Positions 1 through 8,208 of a stretch of DNA of 41,847 nucleotides are shown in pieces. The notes beneath the pieces are model-generated. The model saw only the letters and a list, made by a program, of their open reading frames with translations, was not told the origin of the DNA and made no database searches. This DNA is from an uncultured Oscillospiraceae bacterium (lineage in GTDB: Bacteria; Bacillota; Clostridia; Oscillospirales; Ruminococcaceae). Numbering within the stretch: the first letter of the stretch is position 1; each line of letters begins with the position of its first letter. Where the stretch lies: assembly GCA_910578755.1 (NCBI GenBank), contig CAJTSZ010000005.1, forward strand, positions 1 to 41,847, read 5' to 3'. The position numbers were made by a program, and so were the translations under genes.

Positions 1-190
1 TTTCTGCTCCGCAAGGGGTAAGAAAAAGGGCATTTAAAATCCCTATAATAACGACAAAGTCGTTATTATACCATGAACACAATATATGAATGGTTAATTG
101 CCCAACAAGTGCGTTTGCCCCAGCTGGCAACGCCAGCTGGGGCAAACATTTGGGTTAATATAATAACAACCTTATTGTTATTATATTACT
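1..190 (+). repeat. A-B-C composite hairpin repeat downstream of parB
   Basis: This is a run of adjacent palindromes. Hairpin A (44-70) has TATAATAAC and GTTATTATA ends around a GACAAAGTC core. Degenerate hairpin B (65-100) begins ATTATACCATGAACACA. Hairpin C has a perfect 15-bp stem TTTGCCCCAGCTGGC with an AAC loop (about 113-147). A second A palindrome lies at 159-185. Bases 1-40 look like the end of another C module (TTTCTGC...GTAAGAAAAAGGG), so the array probably continues out of the window. Related units occur at 1317, 27728, 31359, 31508 and 32560. No ORF is supported here. It follows the parB stop and could also act in 3'-end formation of parB mRNA; that is inference. Confidence 0.8.
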
Positions 191-248
191 GACTCTTTAA
201 GCTACGATGTGCCCCATAAAATTGCAGCAACATATTTATCACACACAA

Positions 249-1136
249 TTAGTAACTGCGCTTGGTGAGGCGGGCGGCAATATCCGCCAAATCCTCTTTG
301 GAAAAAAAGTCAATAGAAAAGGTTCCTTTATCCTTGCCCTTTACTGTAACAGAAACCTTGCGCCCCAGTTCTGCCTCCAAGGCCAGTTCCATCTCCCGGA
401 AAAAGTTATCCAGCCAGTCGGCCTCCGTGGGGATCCGTTCCGGGGCCTGGGCAGGAATATCCTTTGGTTCTTCCAGCTTCTTTTTGGTCAGCTTTTCTAC
501 ATCCCTTACGGAGTACCTTCCCTTTTGTATTTTTTTTGCAATATCTAATATTTGTTCTTCGTCCTCTAATTTCAGCAGCGCCCTTGCATGGCCTGGGGAT
601 ACTTCCCCGCTTTGCACCATAGCAACCACCTGCTCCGGCAAATTGAGCAGACGCAGGGCATTGGCTACAGCTGGGCGGGATTTTCCAACCCGGGAAGCTA
701 CTTGTTCTTGGGTCATACTGTACCGTTCCATCAGCTGCTGAAAGCCCACGGCTTCCTCTATGGGGTTTAAATCCTGCCGCTGCAGGTTTTCAATTAAAGC
801 CAACTCCATGGCCTCAATTTCCGAAAGGTCCTTAATCACCACGGGAACCTCCGTTAAACCGGCCATCCGGCTGGCCCGCCAACGCCGTTCCCCTGCTACC
901 AGCTGGTAAGTACCATTTTCCATTGGGCGTACCAATAGAGGCTGAATGACCCCATGCTGGCGGATAGAATCTGCCAATTCTGTCAGGGCTTCCTCATCAA
1001 AATACTTTCTTGGCTGTTCCCTGTTTGGTTCTATTTCACTAATGCGCAGGGTAACAGAGCTGGTATCTCCTGTATCGTTTTCTACAAACAGAGCGTCTAA
1101 CCCTTTTCCTAACCCGCCCTTCTTCAATTTTGCCAT
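249..1136 (-). CDS. parB: ParB, chromosome partitioning CTPase
   Basis: ParB (Spo0J) binds parS sites near the origin, loads as a CTP-dependent clamp, spreads, recruits SMC and stimulates ParA. The 295-residue protein has the usual N-terminal GLGKGLDALF motif, which contacts ParA. The ParB/Srx-like CTP-binding domain spans about residues 28-120 and contains GERRWRAS (82-89). A helix-turn-helix lies at about 141-165 (MTQEQVASRVGKSRPAVANA), and the C-terminal dimerisation region follows. The ATG start has AAAGGGAG upstream. It lies downstream of parA on the same strand, but 308 bp away instead of the usual few bases, because a parS site and a hairpin repeat occupy the gap. Canonical parS sites at 1302, 2527 and 3542 are its expected targets. 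Confidence 0.96.
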   Translation of the reverse strand: MAKLKKGGLGKGLDALFVENDTGDTSSVTLRISEIEPNREQPRKYFDEEALTELADSIRQHGVIQPLLVRPMENGTYQLVAGERRWRASRMAGLTEVPVVIKDLSEIEAMELALIENLQRQDLNPIEEAVGFQQLMERYSMTQEQVASRVGKSRPAVANALRLLNLPEQVVAMVQSGEVSPGHARALLKLEDEEQILDIAKKIQKGRYSVRDVEKLTKKKLEEPKDIPAQAPERIPTEADWLDNFFREMELALEAELGRKVSVTVKGKDKGTFSIDFFSKEDLADIAARLTKRSY

Positions 1137-1301
1137 GGCTACTCCCTTTCCTGCCTTTCAGCATGTTTCCCTTTTATTGACTAAATTTATATTTTCAATA
1201 AAAACCGTTTATGCGCCCTTATAATACCACCAGATCCTTCTTCCATATGTTCCAGCGCCCAACTTTTTAACGGTTTCCCCTGTATAGTACATAAAACGCT
1301 A

Positions 1302-1317
1302 TGTTTCACGTGAAACA
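1302..1317. promoter_or_regulatory. parS site
   Basis: The sequence TGTTTCACGTGAAACA matches the Bacillota parS consensus and sits inside an 18-bp perfect palindrome. It lies between parA and parB and directly abuts hairpin B of the downstream repeat, occupying the position where palindrome A sits in other copies. Confidence 0.93.
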
Positions 1318-1442
1318 TTATACCATGAACACAACGTGTGAAGGGTATAATTGGCGACTTCTCCGGTTGCAACAGCTGGCAACGCCAGCTGGAGCGAGAC
1401 GAACGCCATTAGAAATATAATAACCGCAAAGCGGTTATTATT
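1317..1442 (+). repeat. A-B-C composite hairpin repeat between parA and parB
   Basis: Hairpin B is at 1317-1351 (ATTATACCAT, ACAC/GTGT inner stem, GGGTATAAT). Hairpin C has TGGCG/CGCCA outer ends and an inner CAGCTGGC-AAC-GCCAGCTG stem (about 1353-1408). Palindrome A is at 1416-1442, TATAATAACCGC-AAA-GCGGTTATTATT. The parA stop codon lies 2 bp beyond palindrome A, so on the minus strand the hairpin immediately follows the end of parA and could mark its mRNA end. Confidence 0.82.
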
Positions 1443-1444
1443 CC

Positions 1445-2215
1445 CTATTTCTGCCCTTGAATTTTTAAAAACTCTTCCGCCAGTTCCATATAGGCCAAAG
1501 CGCCCTTGGAATTTCGGTCAAAATATACTGCCGGCATACCAAAGCTTGGAGCCTCGGAAAGGCGGACATTGCGGGGGACCACCGTTTTATATACCTTATT
1601 GGGGAAATATTTTTTTACTTCCTCCACCACCTGGAGTGTTAGGTTTAACCGGCTGTCGTACATGGTAAGCAGTACACCTTCAATTTCAATGGAGGGATTA
1701 TACAGCCTTTTTACCTGGCGTACCGTGGCTATCAGCTGAGAAAGCCCTTCTAAGGCGTAATATTCACATTGGATGGGCACCAGTATACTATCGCTGGCAG
1801 CCAATGCGTTCAGTGTAATCAATCCCAAAGAAGGCGGACAATCAATAAAAATAAAGTCATAATCCTCCCGGATGGGAGCCAAGGCTCGGCGGAGACGCAT
1901 AGTCCTCTCTGGTATATCTACCAGTTCTATTTCTGCTGAGGCTAGGTTAATATTGGAGGGCAGCACATCCACATAGTCAAACGAGGTATGCACCAATGTT
2001 TGGGAACTGCGCATCTCCCCAATTAAAATATCATAAGTAGAAGATTCAATTTCCCGTTTATTGATTCCCATTCCACTGGTGGAATTTCCCTGGGGGTCAA
2101 TATCCACCAACAAACACTTTTTACCCAGCTTCCCTAAAGCTGCAATTAAATTAATACAGGAGGTTGTTTTTCCTACGCCCCCCTTTTGGTTTACCACCGA
2201 AAGAATTTTGCTCAT
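1445..2215 (-). CDS. parA: ParA/Soj, chromosome partitioning ATPase
   Basis: ParA is a Walker-type ATPase that binds DNA non-specifically as an ATP dimer. With ParB it positions origins, and in Bacillota it also modulates DnaA. The 256-residue protein has the deviant Walker A motif KGGVGKTT (11-18), a switch region LVDIDPQGNSTSG (about 36-48) and the Walker B-like FIFIDCPPSLG (about 121-131). Length is normal for Soj proteins. The start ATG has AAAGGAG 8 bp upstream. It is the first gene of the parA-parB pair. Upstream lie about 480 bp with a second parS and the promoter of a divergent accessory gene. Confidence 0.96.
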   Translation of the reverse strand: MSKILSVVNQKGGVGKTTSCINLIAALGKLGKKCLLVDIDPQGNSTSGMGINKREIESSTYDILIGEMRSSQTLVHTSFDYVDVLPSNINLASAEIELVDIPERTMRLRRALAPIREDYDFIFIDCPPSLGLITLNALAASDSILVPIQCEYYALEGLSQLIATVRQVKRLYNPSIEIEGVLLTMYDSRLNLTLQVVEEVKKYFPNKVYKTVVPRNVRLSEAPSFGMPAVYFDRNSKGALAYMELAEEFLKIQGQK

Positions 2216-2526
2216 GGTATTTTCTCCTTTGTTTTGTCAAGCTCTACCCATAACTTTTGTTGCATGTTAAAAATCAAAACTCTTCATTTTTTACTCTGTT
2301 TTACTGTAGCTGACCACTTTTTCATATCTTTTTATAGTATATCACAACCATATTTAAAAGAAAAGGTGAATTTCTCTCTAAAAAAGCCTGATTTTATTTT
2401 CGTTTTCGCTTATTTAACTGCTTTTGTGGCCAAAGGGGCGGAACCATGTAATCATTTTTACAGTTTGCTGGTTTATGGCCTCTGACTTGTTCTTCTGCCC
2501 CAGTCAATTCATGCCCCTTATGTGAT

Positions 2527-2542
2527 TGTTTCACGTGAAACA
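2527..2542. promoter_or_regulatory. parS site
   Basis: This is a second perfect TGTTTCACGTGAAACA, extended to an 18-bp palindrome by flanking T and A. It lies between parA and the accessory ORF. Confidence 0.93.
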
Positions 2543-2617
2543 ATCCTTAAAATCTTTATCCCTTTTCCCTTTCGTGTTGTTCAGTCCTAAAACTTTGGCA
2601 ATTTGATGAATCATAGG

Positions 2618-2646
2618 TTGATGCTGAAGATCATCTATTATATAAT
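2618..2646 (+). promoter_or_regulatory. Sigma-A-type promoter for the accessory ORF
   Basis: TTGATG (2618-2623), a 17-bp spacer and TATAAT (2641-2646) lie 52 bp before the first ATG of the downstream interrupted ORF. Confidence 0.7.
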
Positions 2647-2697
2647 CAGATCGACAAATCAATATTTGCGTAGATACGCAAAGGAAGGGGTACAATT

Positions 2698-3357
2698 ATG
2701 GCTTATAAAGAAATAAAATCTCACGACTAATATTTGAAGGCAGTGGAACAGTATCAAGATTATGAAGCTGGTACTTATCAATCTATGACATTAGAAGAAA
2801 AAATGGATTTTTTCGATGGTGTTCATACAAATCATATTCCCCTTTTTGATGAAGACGGGGATGATATGGATACTTCTGATGATTACTATGCCATTCGAGA
2901 TGAGTTTTTGGAGCATCCAGAACAATTCACCTTAAATCATATTTTGGATTTTATGAAAATGTTGGATGATGAGTGCTATCAGCCTTCATTTATGGAAACG
3001 ATTGTAAAAATCATCCATAATATTGTTTGTTGCTATCAGTTGGAGGGAGTTACATATCTGCTCTCACATTTACAAGAAGTTCCAAGTTGTGGATATGAAT
3101 ATGGTCTGTTTTGGAGCGTTCGTTATTTAATCAAAGATGATTTGGTTTATCCGCTTGTAAAAGAAGCTTTTGTGCAAATCAATTCCAAGAACAGCGAATT
3201 TGTCCTGCAAATTTTAAAAGGAACAAATATGCTTGCTATCCTTGGAATCAATGATGAAACAAGGAAATTTCCTCTTTTAAGTGAATATGGGGATGAAATT
3301 GAATTGAAAAGAAAAGCTGAGTTGGAGAATATGGTTTCCCATTCAACAAACAAATAA
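2698..3357 (+). pseudogene. Accessory hypothetical gene with early in-frame stop
   Basis: The family is not recognised. The open part (TTG at 2734 to 3357) gives 207 residues: acidic near the N-terminus (LFDEDGDDMDTSDD), then amphipathic helices, with no signal peptide or membrane segment. A well-placed start exists further upstream and in the same frame: ATG at 2698 with AGGAAGGGG about 7 bp before it and a good promoter. That reading gives MAYKEIKSHD, then TAA (2728-2730), then YLKAVEQYQDYE and onward. One base change would restore a 219-codon gene. The TTG at 2734 has no ribosome binding site. So this is either a nonsense-inactivated gene or one using a weak restart. The gene is more AT-rich than its neighbours and lies between noc and parA, pointing to acquired DNA. 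An immunity-type role is possible but unsupported. Confidence 0.6.
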
Positions 3358-3541
3358 CTTCCAGTTTACCGGATGGTCCAAATTTAAAGGTGCCCCTTTT
3401 GCTTAACGAAAAAACCATAAATAGAACTTTCCTTAAGACAAAAGGGAGAAATCTTTTATAGAATCGCTTTTGGCGCTTCTCCCCTTTTACAAAACCGTAT
3501 GTGGAAGGCCAAGCAAGAAAATATTTGCAAATTTAAGGTAA

Positions 3542-3557
3542 TGTTTCACGTGAAACA
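3542..3557. promoter_or_regulatory. parS site
   Basis: This is a third perfect TGTTTCACGTGAAACA, located between the accessory ORF and the noc terminator. Confidence 0.93.
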
Positions 3558-3744
3558 TTAAAACCATAAAGCCAATAAAATTTATACAACATGGAGCCCT
3601 CACATACAAAGTCTACAGTGTTTTTTACAGGGAAAAACTTTTGAACACCTATACTATGGGATATTTCCCCGCCTGCAATCTCTCTTTATAATTTATTCTT
3701 GTTATTATAGGTTTACCTACATATCCACCCTATTGCTCAACGCA

Positions 3745-3800
3745 AAGAAAGCAAACAGCCCAAATCCCCTGCACATCAGCTTTTTTATTGTAAAACAATA
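3745..3800 (+). repeat. Remnant of the CTGCACATCAGC repeat family
   Basis: The segment AACAGCCC, CCTGCACATCAGC, then TTTTTTATTGT-AAA-ACAATAA matches the 3' part of the repeat at 36740-36812 almost base for base. The terminator half of the repeat is missing here. Confidence 0.65.
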
Positions 3801-3854
3801 ATAAAAAATACCACAAACCCACCTGCTGCAATGGCAGCAGGTGGGTTTGTGGCA
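3795..3854 (-). terminator. Terminator of noc
   Basis: A perfect 19-bp stem CCACAAACCCACCTGCTGC (3813-3853) has a short loop. On the minus strand it is followed by TATTTTTTATTATT. It lies just after the noc stop codon. Confidence 0.85.
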
Positions 3855-3900
3855 AATCAACTTGGGAAGTTTATAAGCTCCTGCAATAAACAGGGAACTA

Positions 3901-4737
3901 TCATGCTTGTTTTCGTTCTTGGGGCTTTGCTGGGCGGTAAGCGCTTTTTCTGGGGATTTTAATTGTATAAACTAAGTACTCCCCTTGTTCCTTTATGTTG
4001 CTTTCCGATTCTATCCCCGCCATTTTCATAGTATCAATCGCTTTTTCTATGGAATTCATAAAGATTTTTAAATCCTTTACAACAAACAGCCGTGTAGGCT
4101 TCTTTTTTTCATTTTTATTTAATAAGTCTGCAACGTAGCGCTCTGTTTGGGCCACATTCCACTGTTTTAGGGCAATCATGCCAATAGCCGCTGGTAAATC
4201 CAACCGTTCCGCTATGGGCAGCAAAGCCCTTGCGTGACGCTCTGTTAAACCATGCTCCAAAATACTTTTTTGTATTTCCTGAGAAAACCGCAGCAAGCGA
4301 ATTTTATTTGCTACGGTGGACTGTTTTTTTCCCAAACGGTTGGCCACCATCTGCTGGGTTTCCCCCAGCATTTTCATCAAACCTTCTATGGCCCTTGCTT
4401 CCTCAAAATAATTTAGGTTGCACCGTTGTATATTTTCTATTAGGGAAAGGGCTGCGCTGTCCTCCGCCGTTATGGAAGTGACAATAGCAGGCACTTCCTT
4501 CATTTTTAGCTGGCGGCAGGCCATAAGCCTGCGTTCCCCTGAAATAAGCTGGTACTTATTTCTATCTATTTGCTGGACAGTAACAGGTTGGAGAAGGCCA
4601 TAGTTAGAAATGCTGACTGCCAGCTCTTCCAGCTTTTCTTTATCAAAAATCATTCTTGGTTGGTTTGGGTTGGGAGTGATAGAATCTATAGGCAAAAGCA
4701 CAACCCGGTTTACGGTTTTTTGTTTCATCAACATCAT
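3901..4737 (-). CDS. noc: Noc-like ParB-family nucleoid occlusion protein
   Basis: Noc is a ParB paralogue that binds its own sites, associates with the membrane and blocks division over the nucleoid. The 278-residue protein has a ParB-type nucleotide-binding domain with GERR at 67-70 and ENIQR (about 101-105). Its helix-turn-helix reads LGKKQSTVANKIRLLRF (about 135-151), the Noc-type recognition helix, which differs from GKSRPAVANALRLL in the ParB of this window. The N-terminus is short and lacks the amphipathic membrane helix clearly visible in Bacillus Noc, so membrane targeting is uncertain. Its position beside rsmG matches the rsmG-noc-parA-parB order of Bacillota. The first ATG has GGGAG 10 bp upstream; a nearby ATG nine bases further in is also possible. 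The stop is TGA followed by TAG. No clear palindromic Noc-binding site was found in the window. Confidence 0.85.
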   Translation of the reverse strand: MMLMKQKTVNRVVLLPIDSITPNPNQPRMIFDKEKLEELAVSISNYGLLQPVTVQQIDRNKYQLISGERRLMACRQLKMKEVPAIVTSITAEDSAALSLIENIQRCNLNYFEEARAIEGLMKMLGETQQMVANRLGKKQSTVANKIRLLRFSQEIQKSILEHGLTERHARALLPIAERLDLPAAIGMIALKQWNVAQTERYVADLLNKNEKKKPTRLFVVKDLKIFMNSIEKAIDTMKMAGIESESNIKEQGEYLVYTIKIPRKSAYRPAKPQERKQA

Positions 4738-4770
4738 TCCTGCTCTTCTCCCATCATTTAGTTATAATTA

Positions 4771-4813
4771 GGGTGTATGCCCGCCGGCGGTGGGGCTGCC
4801 GGCGGAACATACG
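4771..4813. other. GC-rich hairpin between rsmG and noc
   Basis: GTATG-CCGCCGGC pairs with GCCGGCGG-CATAC across a short loop. There is no good T-tract, so its role is unclear. The rest of 4738-5004 shows nothing else. Confidence 0.4.
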
Positions 4814-5004
4814 TGATAAAAAGAAGGGGCTGTGGTATTCACAGCAAAAGAAATAGAGGGAAAGGGGTTGTCCCTTTTTGGAGTGTGCAAAAGAAAAACC
4901 CGCCAAATGGTTTATTCCCTTGCAAGAAATAATATACCACAGGGCAGGCTTAAAATCCAGTATTTTCCATCTAAAAATTTCTTTATTTTTCCCTCTTTTT
5001 TTCC

Positions 5005-5718
5005 CTAAATAATAGGTTTTTTTGTCATTTTTGCGGCAGTTCTTGGGAATTGAGGCGGAGTTTGCGATATTTTTTTTATTAAAATAATTGCCCTGCGGCT
5101 TTGATCGGGTAAAGTAAATTTCTCCACACCATCCACCTTGCCGCCCATGGTGCCTATGGCATTTTTGGCTTCTGCCAATTCCTCCTCCCATTCGGCCCCT
5201 TTAAGGGCAATAAAGGTTCCCCCAACTTTGACAAAGGGCAGGCAGTATTCGCTTAAATTGCGCAGGCTGGCCACTGCCCTGGCACAGGCAAAATCATACT
5301 TTTCCCGGTATTTTTTGTCCTTGCCGCCATCCTCTGCCCTGGCATGGGTAAACTGGGCACAAAGGCCCAAAGCACCGCACAGCTCCTGTAAAAATACCAG
5401 CCGTTTGTTTAAGCTGTCCAGCAGGTTCAGTTTTAAATCCGGCCGCAGCACCTTTACCGGAACCGAAGGGAAGCCAGCCCCAGTGCCTACATCAATTATA
5501 GAGGCCTCCTGAGGCAGTTCCACTGCTTTTAACAGCAGTAAACTATCCAAAAAATGCTTTACCACCATATCCCTTGGTTCTGTAATGGCTGTTAAGTTCA
5601 TTTTTCCGTTCCATTCCACCAGCATGCTGGCGTATAAATCCAAGCTTTGGGCCTGCTCCGCTGTAACTGGCAGCCCATATTGACTGCAAATTTCTATTAA
5701 AAATGTTGTATCCAGCAT
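5005..5718 (-). CDS. rsmG: 16S rRNA (guanine527-N7)-methyltransferase RsmG
   Basis: RsmG (GidB) uses SAM to make m7G527 in the 530 loop of 16S rRNA; loss causes low-level streptomycin resistance in several bacteria. The 237 residues match the family. NLTAITEPRD (41-50) and KHFLDSL (54-60) form the conserved N-terminal block. IIDVGTGAGFPSVP (about 74-87) is the SAM motif, and FACARAVASL lies in the catalytic region. Start ATG has AAGGAG at good spacing. It is downstream of mnmG on the same strand, with an interrupted GNAT gene between. The last 15 or so residues are rich in K, T and P and look like a non-conserved tail. Confidence 0.95.
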   Translation of the reverse strand: MLDTTFLIEICSQYGLPVTAEQAQSLDLYASMLVEWNGKMNLTAITEPRDMVVKHFLDSLLLLKAVELPQEASIIDVGTGAGFPSVPVKVLRPDLKLNLLDSLNKRLVFLQELCGALGLCAQFTHARAEDGGKDKKYREKYDFACARAVASLRNLSEYCLPFVKVGGTFIALKGAEWEEELAEAKNAIGTMGGKVDGVEKFTLPDQSRRAIILIKKISQTPPQFPRTAAKMTKKPII

Positions 5719-5719
5719 T

Positions 5720-6217
5720 TTATTCTCCTTGTTGGTTTAAGGTCATTACTACAAAGGGGCGCCCTGTCCCCTTTTGCAGCACCGTTTGTTCTTCCCGGAA
5801 GCCTGCTTTTTGATATGCGGCAGCTGCCCTTTGGTTAAACTTTGCCACTGTTAAACGAAAGGGTCCTAAGCCCTGCCCCCTGCCAAAGGAAAGGGCCGCC
5901 TTTAAAAAACTGCCGCCCCAGCCCTTACCGCAATACTGGGGCGCCATACCCAGGCCAATATCTGTATAATTTGCCGTGTATACAGCGGTGCGGCCTATTT
6001 CCGGGTTTATTTGAGCATTAACACCGTAGCACACAAAGGCCCACAGGTTTTCCTCGTCGGCTTCCTCCCGGCGGTATACGGCATAATAGCTGCCGTCCAA
6101 CAGCTCCCCAGGGCCGTCCTCCCCCCAATTATAGAAATCGTAGGGCTTTTCGTAGCGTCAGAGGGTAATTTCCTCCGCAGCCCTTTGACCCATAGGTTCT
6201 ATCCTCCAATGTTCCAT
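5720..6217 (-). pseudogene. GNAT acetyltransferase interrupted by an in-frame TGA
   Basis: Read from ATG at 6217 (AAGGGG upstream, 10 bp after the mnmG stop) the frame gives MEHWRIEPMGQRAAEEITL, a TGA at 6158-6160, then RYEKPYDFYNWGEDGPGE and on to the stop at 5720, 165 codons in all. GNAT enzymes of this type commonly have an aromatic-Arg-Tyr-Pro-Tyr-Asp-Phe-Tyr-Asn stretch here, so the TGA most simply replaces a Trp TGG. The rest carries the acetyl-CoA-binding region (APQYCGKGWGGSFLKAAL) and the C-terminal FNQRAAAAYQKAGF block. UGA is not reassigned: noc and trmK end in TGA. The 126-residue remainder from TTG at 6100 would lack the first strand and helix. It is probably inactive unless the stop is a sequencing error. 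Confidence 0.75.
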
Positions 6218-6227
6218 TGCAGTCCCC

Positions 6228-8108
6228 TTACTTTCTTTTCTGCTGTTCCAAATAAATCAGCAGTACAGAAATATCTGCCGGGCTTACCCCTGAAATACGG
6301 GAGGCCTGGCCAATGCTTACAGGCCGCACTTTTCCCAGCTTTTCCGCCGCTTCCAGCCGCAAACCTCGCACTTTGGCATAGTCTATATCCTCCGGCAGGG
6401 GTTTTTCCTCCAAACGGCGCATTTGGGCCACCTGGGCCTTTTGCTTTTCAATGTAGCCCTGGTATTTAATTTGTATTTCCACCTGTTCTGTCACTTCCTC
6501 CGGCAGGTTGGGGCGGCCGCTGTCAAAGGGGGCAAGGTCACTGTAGGTGATTTGGGGGCGGCGGATCAGGTCCGCACAGCGGGTTCCGGTGGAAAGAGGG
6601 GCTGTCCCCTTTTCCTCCAGTAAAGCGCAAAGGGCAGGTTCTGGGCCAAAGGTGAGCTTTTCCACCCGGGCAATCTCCTCCTGCACCAGTTGCTGCTTGT
6701 GCAAAAAGCCCTGCCAGCGCTCCTTACTGATAAGCCCCAGCTGGTACCCCATAGGGGTAAGGCGCTGGTCCGCGTTATCCTGCCGCAACAGCAGGCGGTA
6801 CTCGGACCGGGAGGTCATCATACGGTAGGGGTCCTGGCAGCCCTTTGTAATTAAATCATCAATCAGGGTACCAATGTAGCTAGAAGCCCTGTCCAGGGTA
6901 AAGGGCGCCCTGCCCAGCACCTTATGGGCGGCGTTAATTCCCGCTATGAGCCCTTGGGCGGCGGCCTCCTCGTAGCCAGAGGTTCCGTTAAATTGCCCTG
7001 CCCCATATAGGCCGGAAACCTGTTTAAACTCCAATGTTGCCTGCAAATCCATAGGGTCAATACAGTCATATTCAATGGCGTAGGCATTGCGCATAATTTT
7101 CACCTGCTCCATGCCGGGGATAGAACGGTACAGGGCCAGCTGCACATCTTCCGGCAAGGAGGAGGAAAGGCCCTGCAAATACATTTCCTCTGTATCCAGC
7201 CCGCAGGGCTCCACAAAGGTTTGGTGGCGGGGCTTTTCGGCAAAGCGCACCACCTTGTCCTCAATGCTTGGGCAGTAGCGGGGGCCGGTTCCATCTATTT
7301 TTCCGCTGAACAGGGGGGAACGGTGCAGGTTTTCCCGAATAATTTGATGGGTTTTTTCATTGGTATAGGCAATATGGCAGACAACCTGGTTCTTTAGCCC
7401 TTCCCTTGGGGTTTCAAAGGAAAAGGGAATGATATGCTCGTCCCCCTCCTGCAATTCCATTTTAGAATAATCAATGGAATTCCGTTTTACCCGGGCAGGG
7501 GTACCTGTTTTAAAGCGGCGCAGCCTAATGCCCATAGAGGTAAGGGCCGGGCTCAACCCCTTTGCTGCGTGCAGGCCGTCAGGCCCGCTTTCATAGGCGG
7601 CATCCCCCACATATATGACGCTGTTTAAAAAGGTTCCCGAGCAAATAATGGCCGTTTCCACATGGTACACCGCCCCAAGGCGGGTAACAATTTGGCTGAT
7701 TTTCCCGTTTTCCGCCCGCAGGTCCGTAATTTCCGCCTGGATGACATCTAAGTTTTCCTGTGCCTCCAGGGTTTTCTTCATCAGCACATGGTACTGCTGG
7801 CGGTCCGTCTGCACCCGCAGGCTGTGAACCGCCGGGCCCTTTCCCCGGTTAAGCATACGGCTTTGGAGGAAGGTTTTATCGGCTGCCTTGCCCATTTCCC
7901 CCCCTAAGGCATCAATTTCCCGCACCAAATGCCCCTTTGCCGTACCGCCAATAGAGGGGTTGCAGGGCATATTGCCAATGGCGTCCAGGGACATGGTGAA
8001 TATAGCCGTTTTTGCCCCCAGGCGCGCCGCGGCCAGGGCTGCCTCTATTCCTGCATGACCGGCGCCAATAACCGCCACCTGGTAAGAATTTAAATAATAC
8101 TCTTCCAA
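6228..8108 (-). CDS. mnmG: tRNA uridine-5-carboxymethylaminomethyl synthesis enzyme MnmG
   Basis: MnmG (GidA) works with MnmE to add the carboxymethylaminomethyl group at C5 of wobble uridine 34, using FAD, NADH, 5,10-methylenetetrahydrofolate and glycine or ammonium. The 626 residues are the normal length. The FAD Rossmann motif VIGAGHAGIEAA starts at residue 13. PCNPSIGGTAKGHLVREID, CSGTFL, GTPARV and YCPSIEDKVVRF are family signatures, and the C-terminal MnmE-binding helical domain is present. The start is TTG, with AGGGGAAG just upstream and no earlier alternative that fits the family. A methyltransferase gene separates it from mnmE, whereas mnmE and mnmG are adjacent in most Bacillota. 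Confidence 0.96.
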   Translation of the reverse strand: MEEYYLNSYQVAVIGAGHAGIEAALAAARLGAKTAIFTMSLDAIGNMPCNPSIGGTAKGHLVREIDALGGEMGKAADKTFLQSRMLNRGKGPAVHSLRVQTDRQQYHVLMKKTLEAQENLDVIQAEITDLRAENGKISQIVTRLGAVYHVETAIICSGTFLNSVIYVGDAAYESGPDGLHAAKGLSPALTSMGIRLRRFKTGTPARVKRNSIDYSKMELQEGDEHIIPFSFETPREGLKNQVVCHIAYTNEKTHQIIRENLHRSPLFSGKIDGTGPRYCPSIEDKVVRFAEKPRHQTFVEPCGLDTEEMYLQGLSSSLPEDVQLALYRSIPGMEQVKIMRNAYAIEYDCIDPMDLQATLEFKQVSGLYGAGQFNGTSGYEEAAAQGLIAGINAAHKVLGRAPFTLDRASSYIGTLIDDLITKGCQDPYRMMTSRSEYRLLLRQDNADQRLTPMGYQLGLISKERWQGFLHKQQLVQEEIARVEKLTFGPEPALCALLEEKGTAPLSTGTRCADLIRRPQITYSDLAPFDSGRPNLPEEVTEQVEIQIKYQGYIEKQKAQVAQMRRLEEKPLPEDIDYAKVRGLRLEAAEKLGKVRPVSIGQASRISGVSPADISVLLIYLEQQKRK

Positions 8109-8208
8109 AACAACTTCCCCTTTTAAAGCGCCGTTTTTGTACGGCTTGCTTGATTTATTTTTATCCTTTTACAAACAGGCCACTATTTTGCCCTAATAAA
8201 TATAACCT

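Larger units (their letters stand above)
2216..2697. other. Intergenic region upstream of parA
   Basis: This stretch is AT-rich. It holds a parS site (2527-2542) and a plus-strand promoter (2618-2646). A weak minus-strand -10-like TATACT lies at 2336-2341 (read on the minus strand) that could belong to parA, but no good -35 was found. No coding sequence is supported. Confidence 0.5.
3358..3900. other. Intergenic region with parS and repeat remnant
   Basis: No gene is seen. It contains a parS site (3542-3557), a remnant of the second repeat family (about 3745-3800, with AACAGCCC then CTGCACATCAGC and TTTTTTATTGT) and the noc terminator (3795-3854). Confidence 0.55.

Noticed and set aside
4754..5191. 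145-codon minus-strand ORF overlapping the end of rsmG
   Set aside because: It overlaps the intact rsmG in another frame, has low-complexity composition, no family match and no ribosome binding site.
6158..6160. UGA recoding (Trp or selenocysteine) in the GNAT gene
   Set aside because: noc, trmK and other genes end in TGA, and no recoding stem was seen downstream. A plain nonsense change is simpler.
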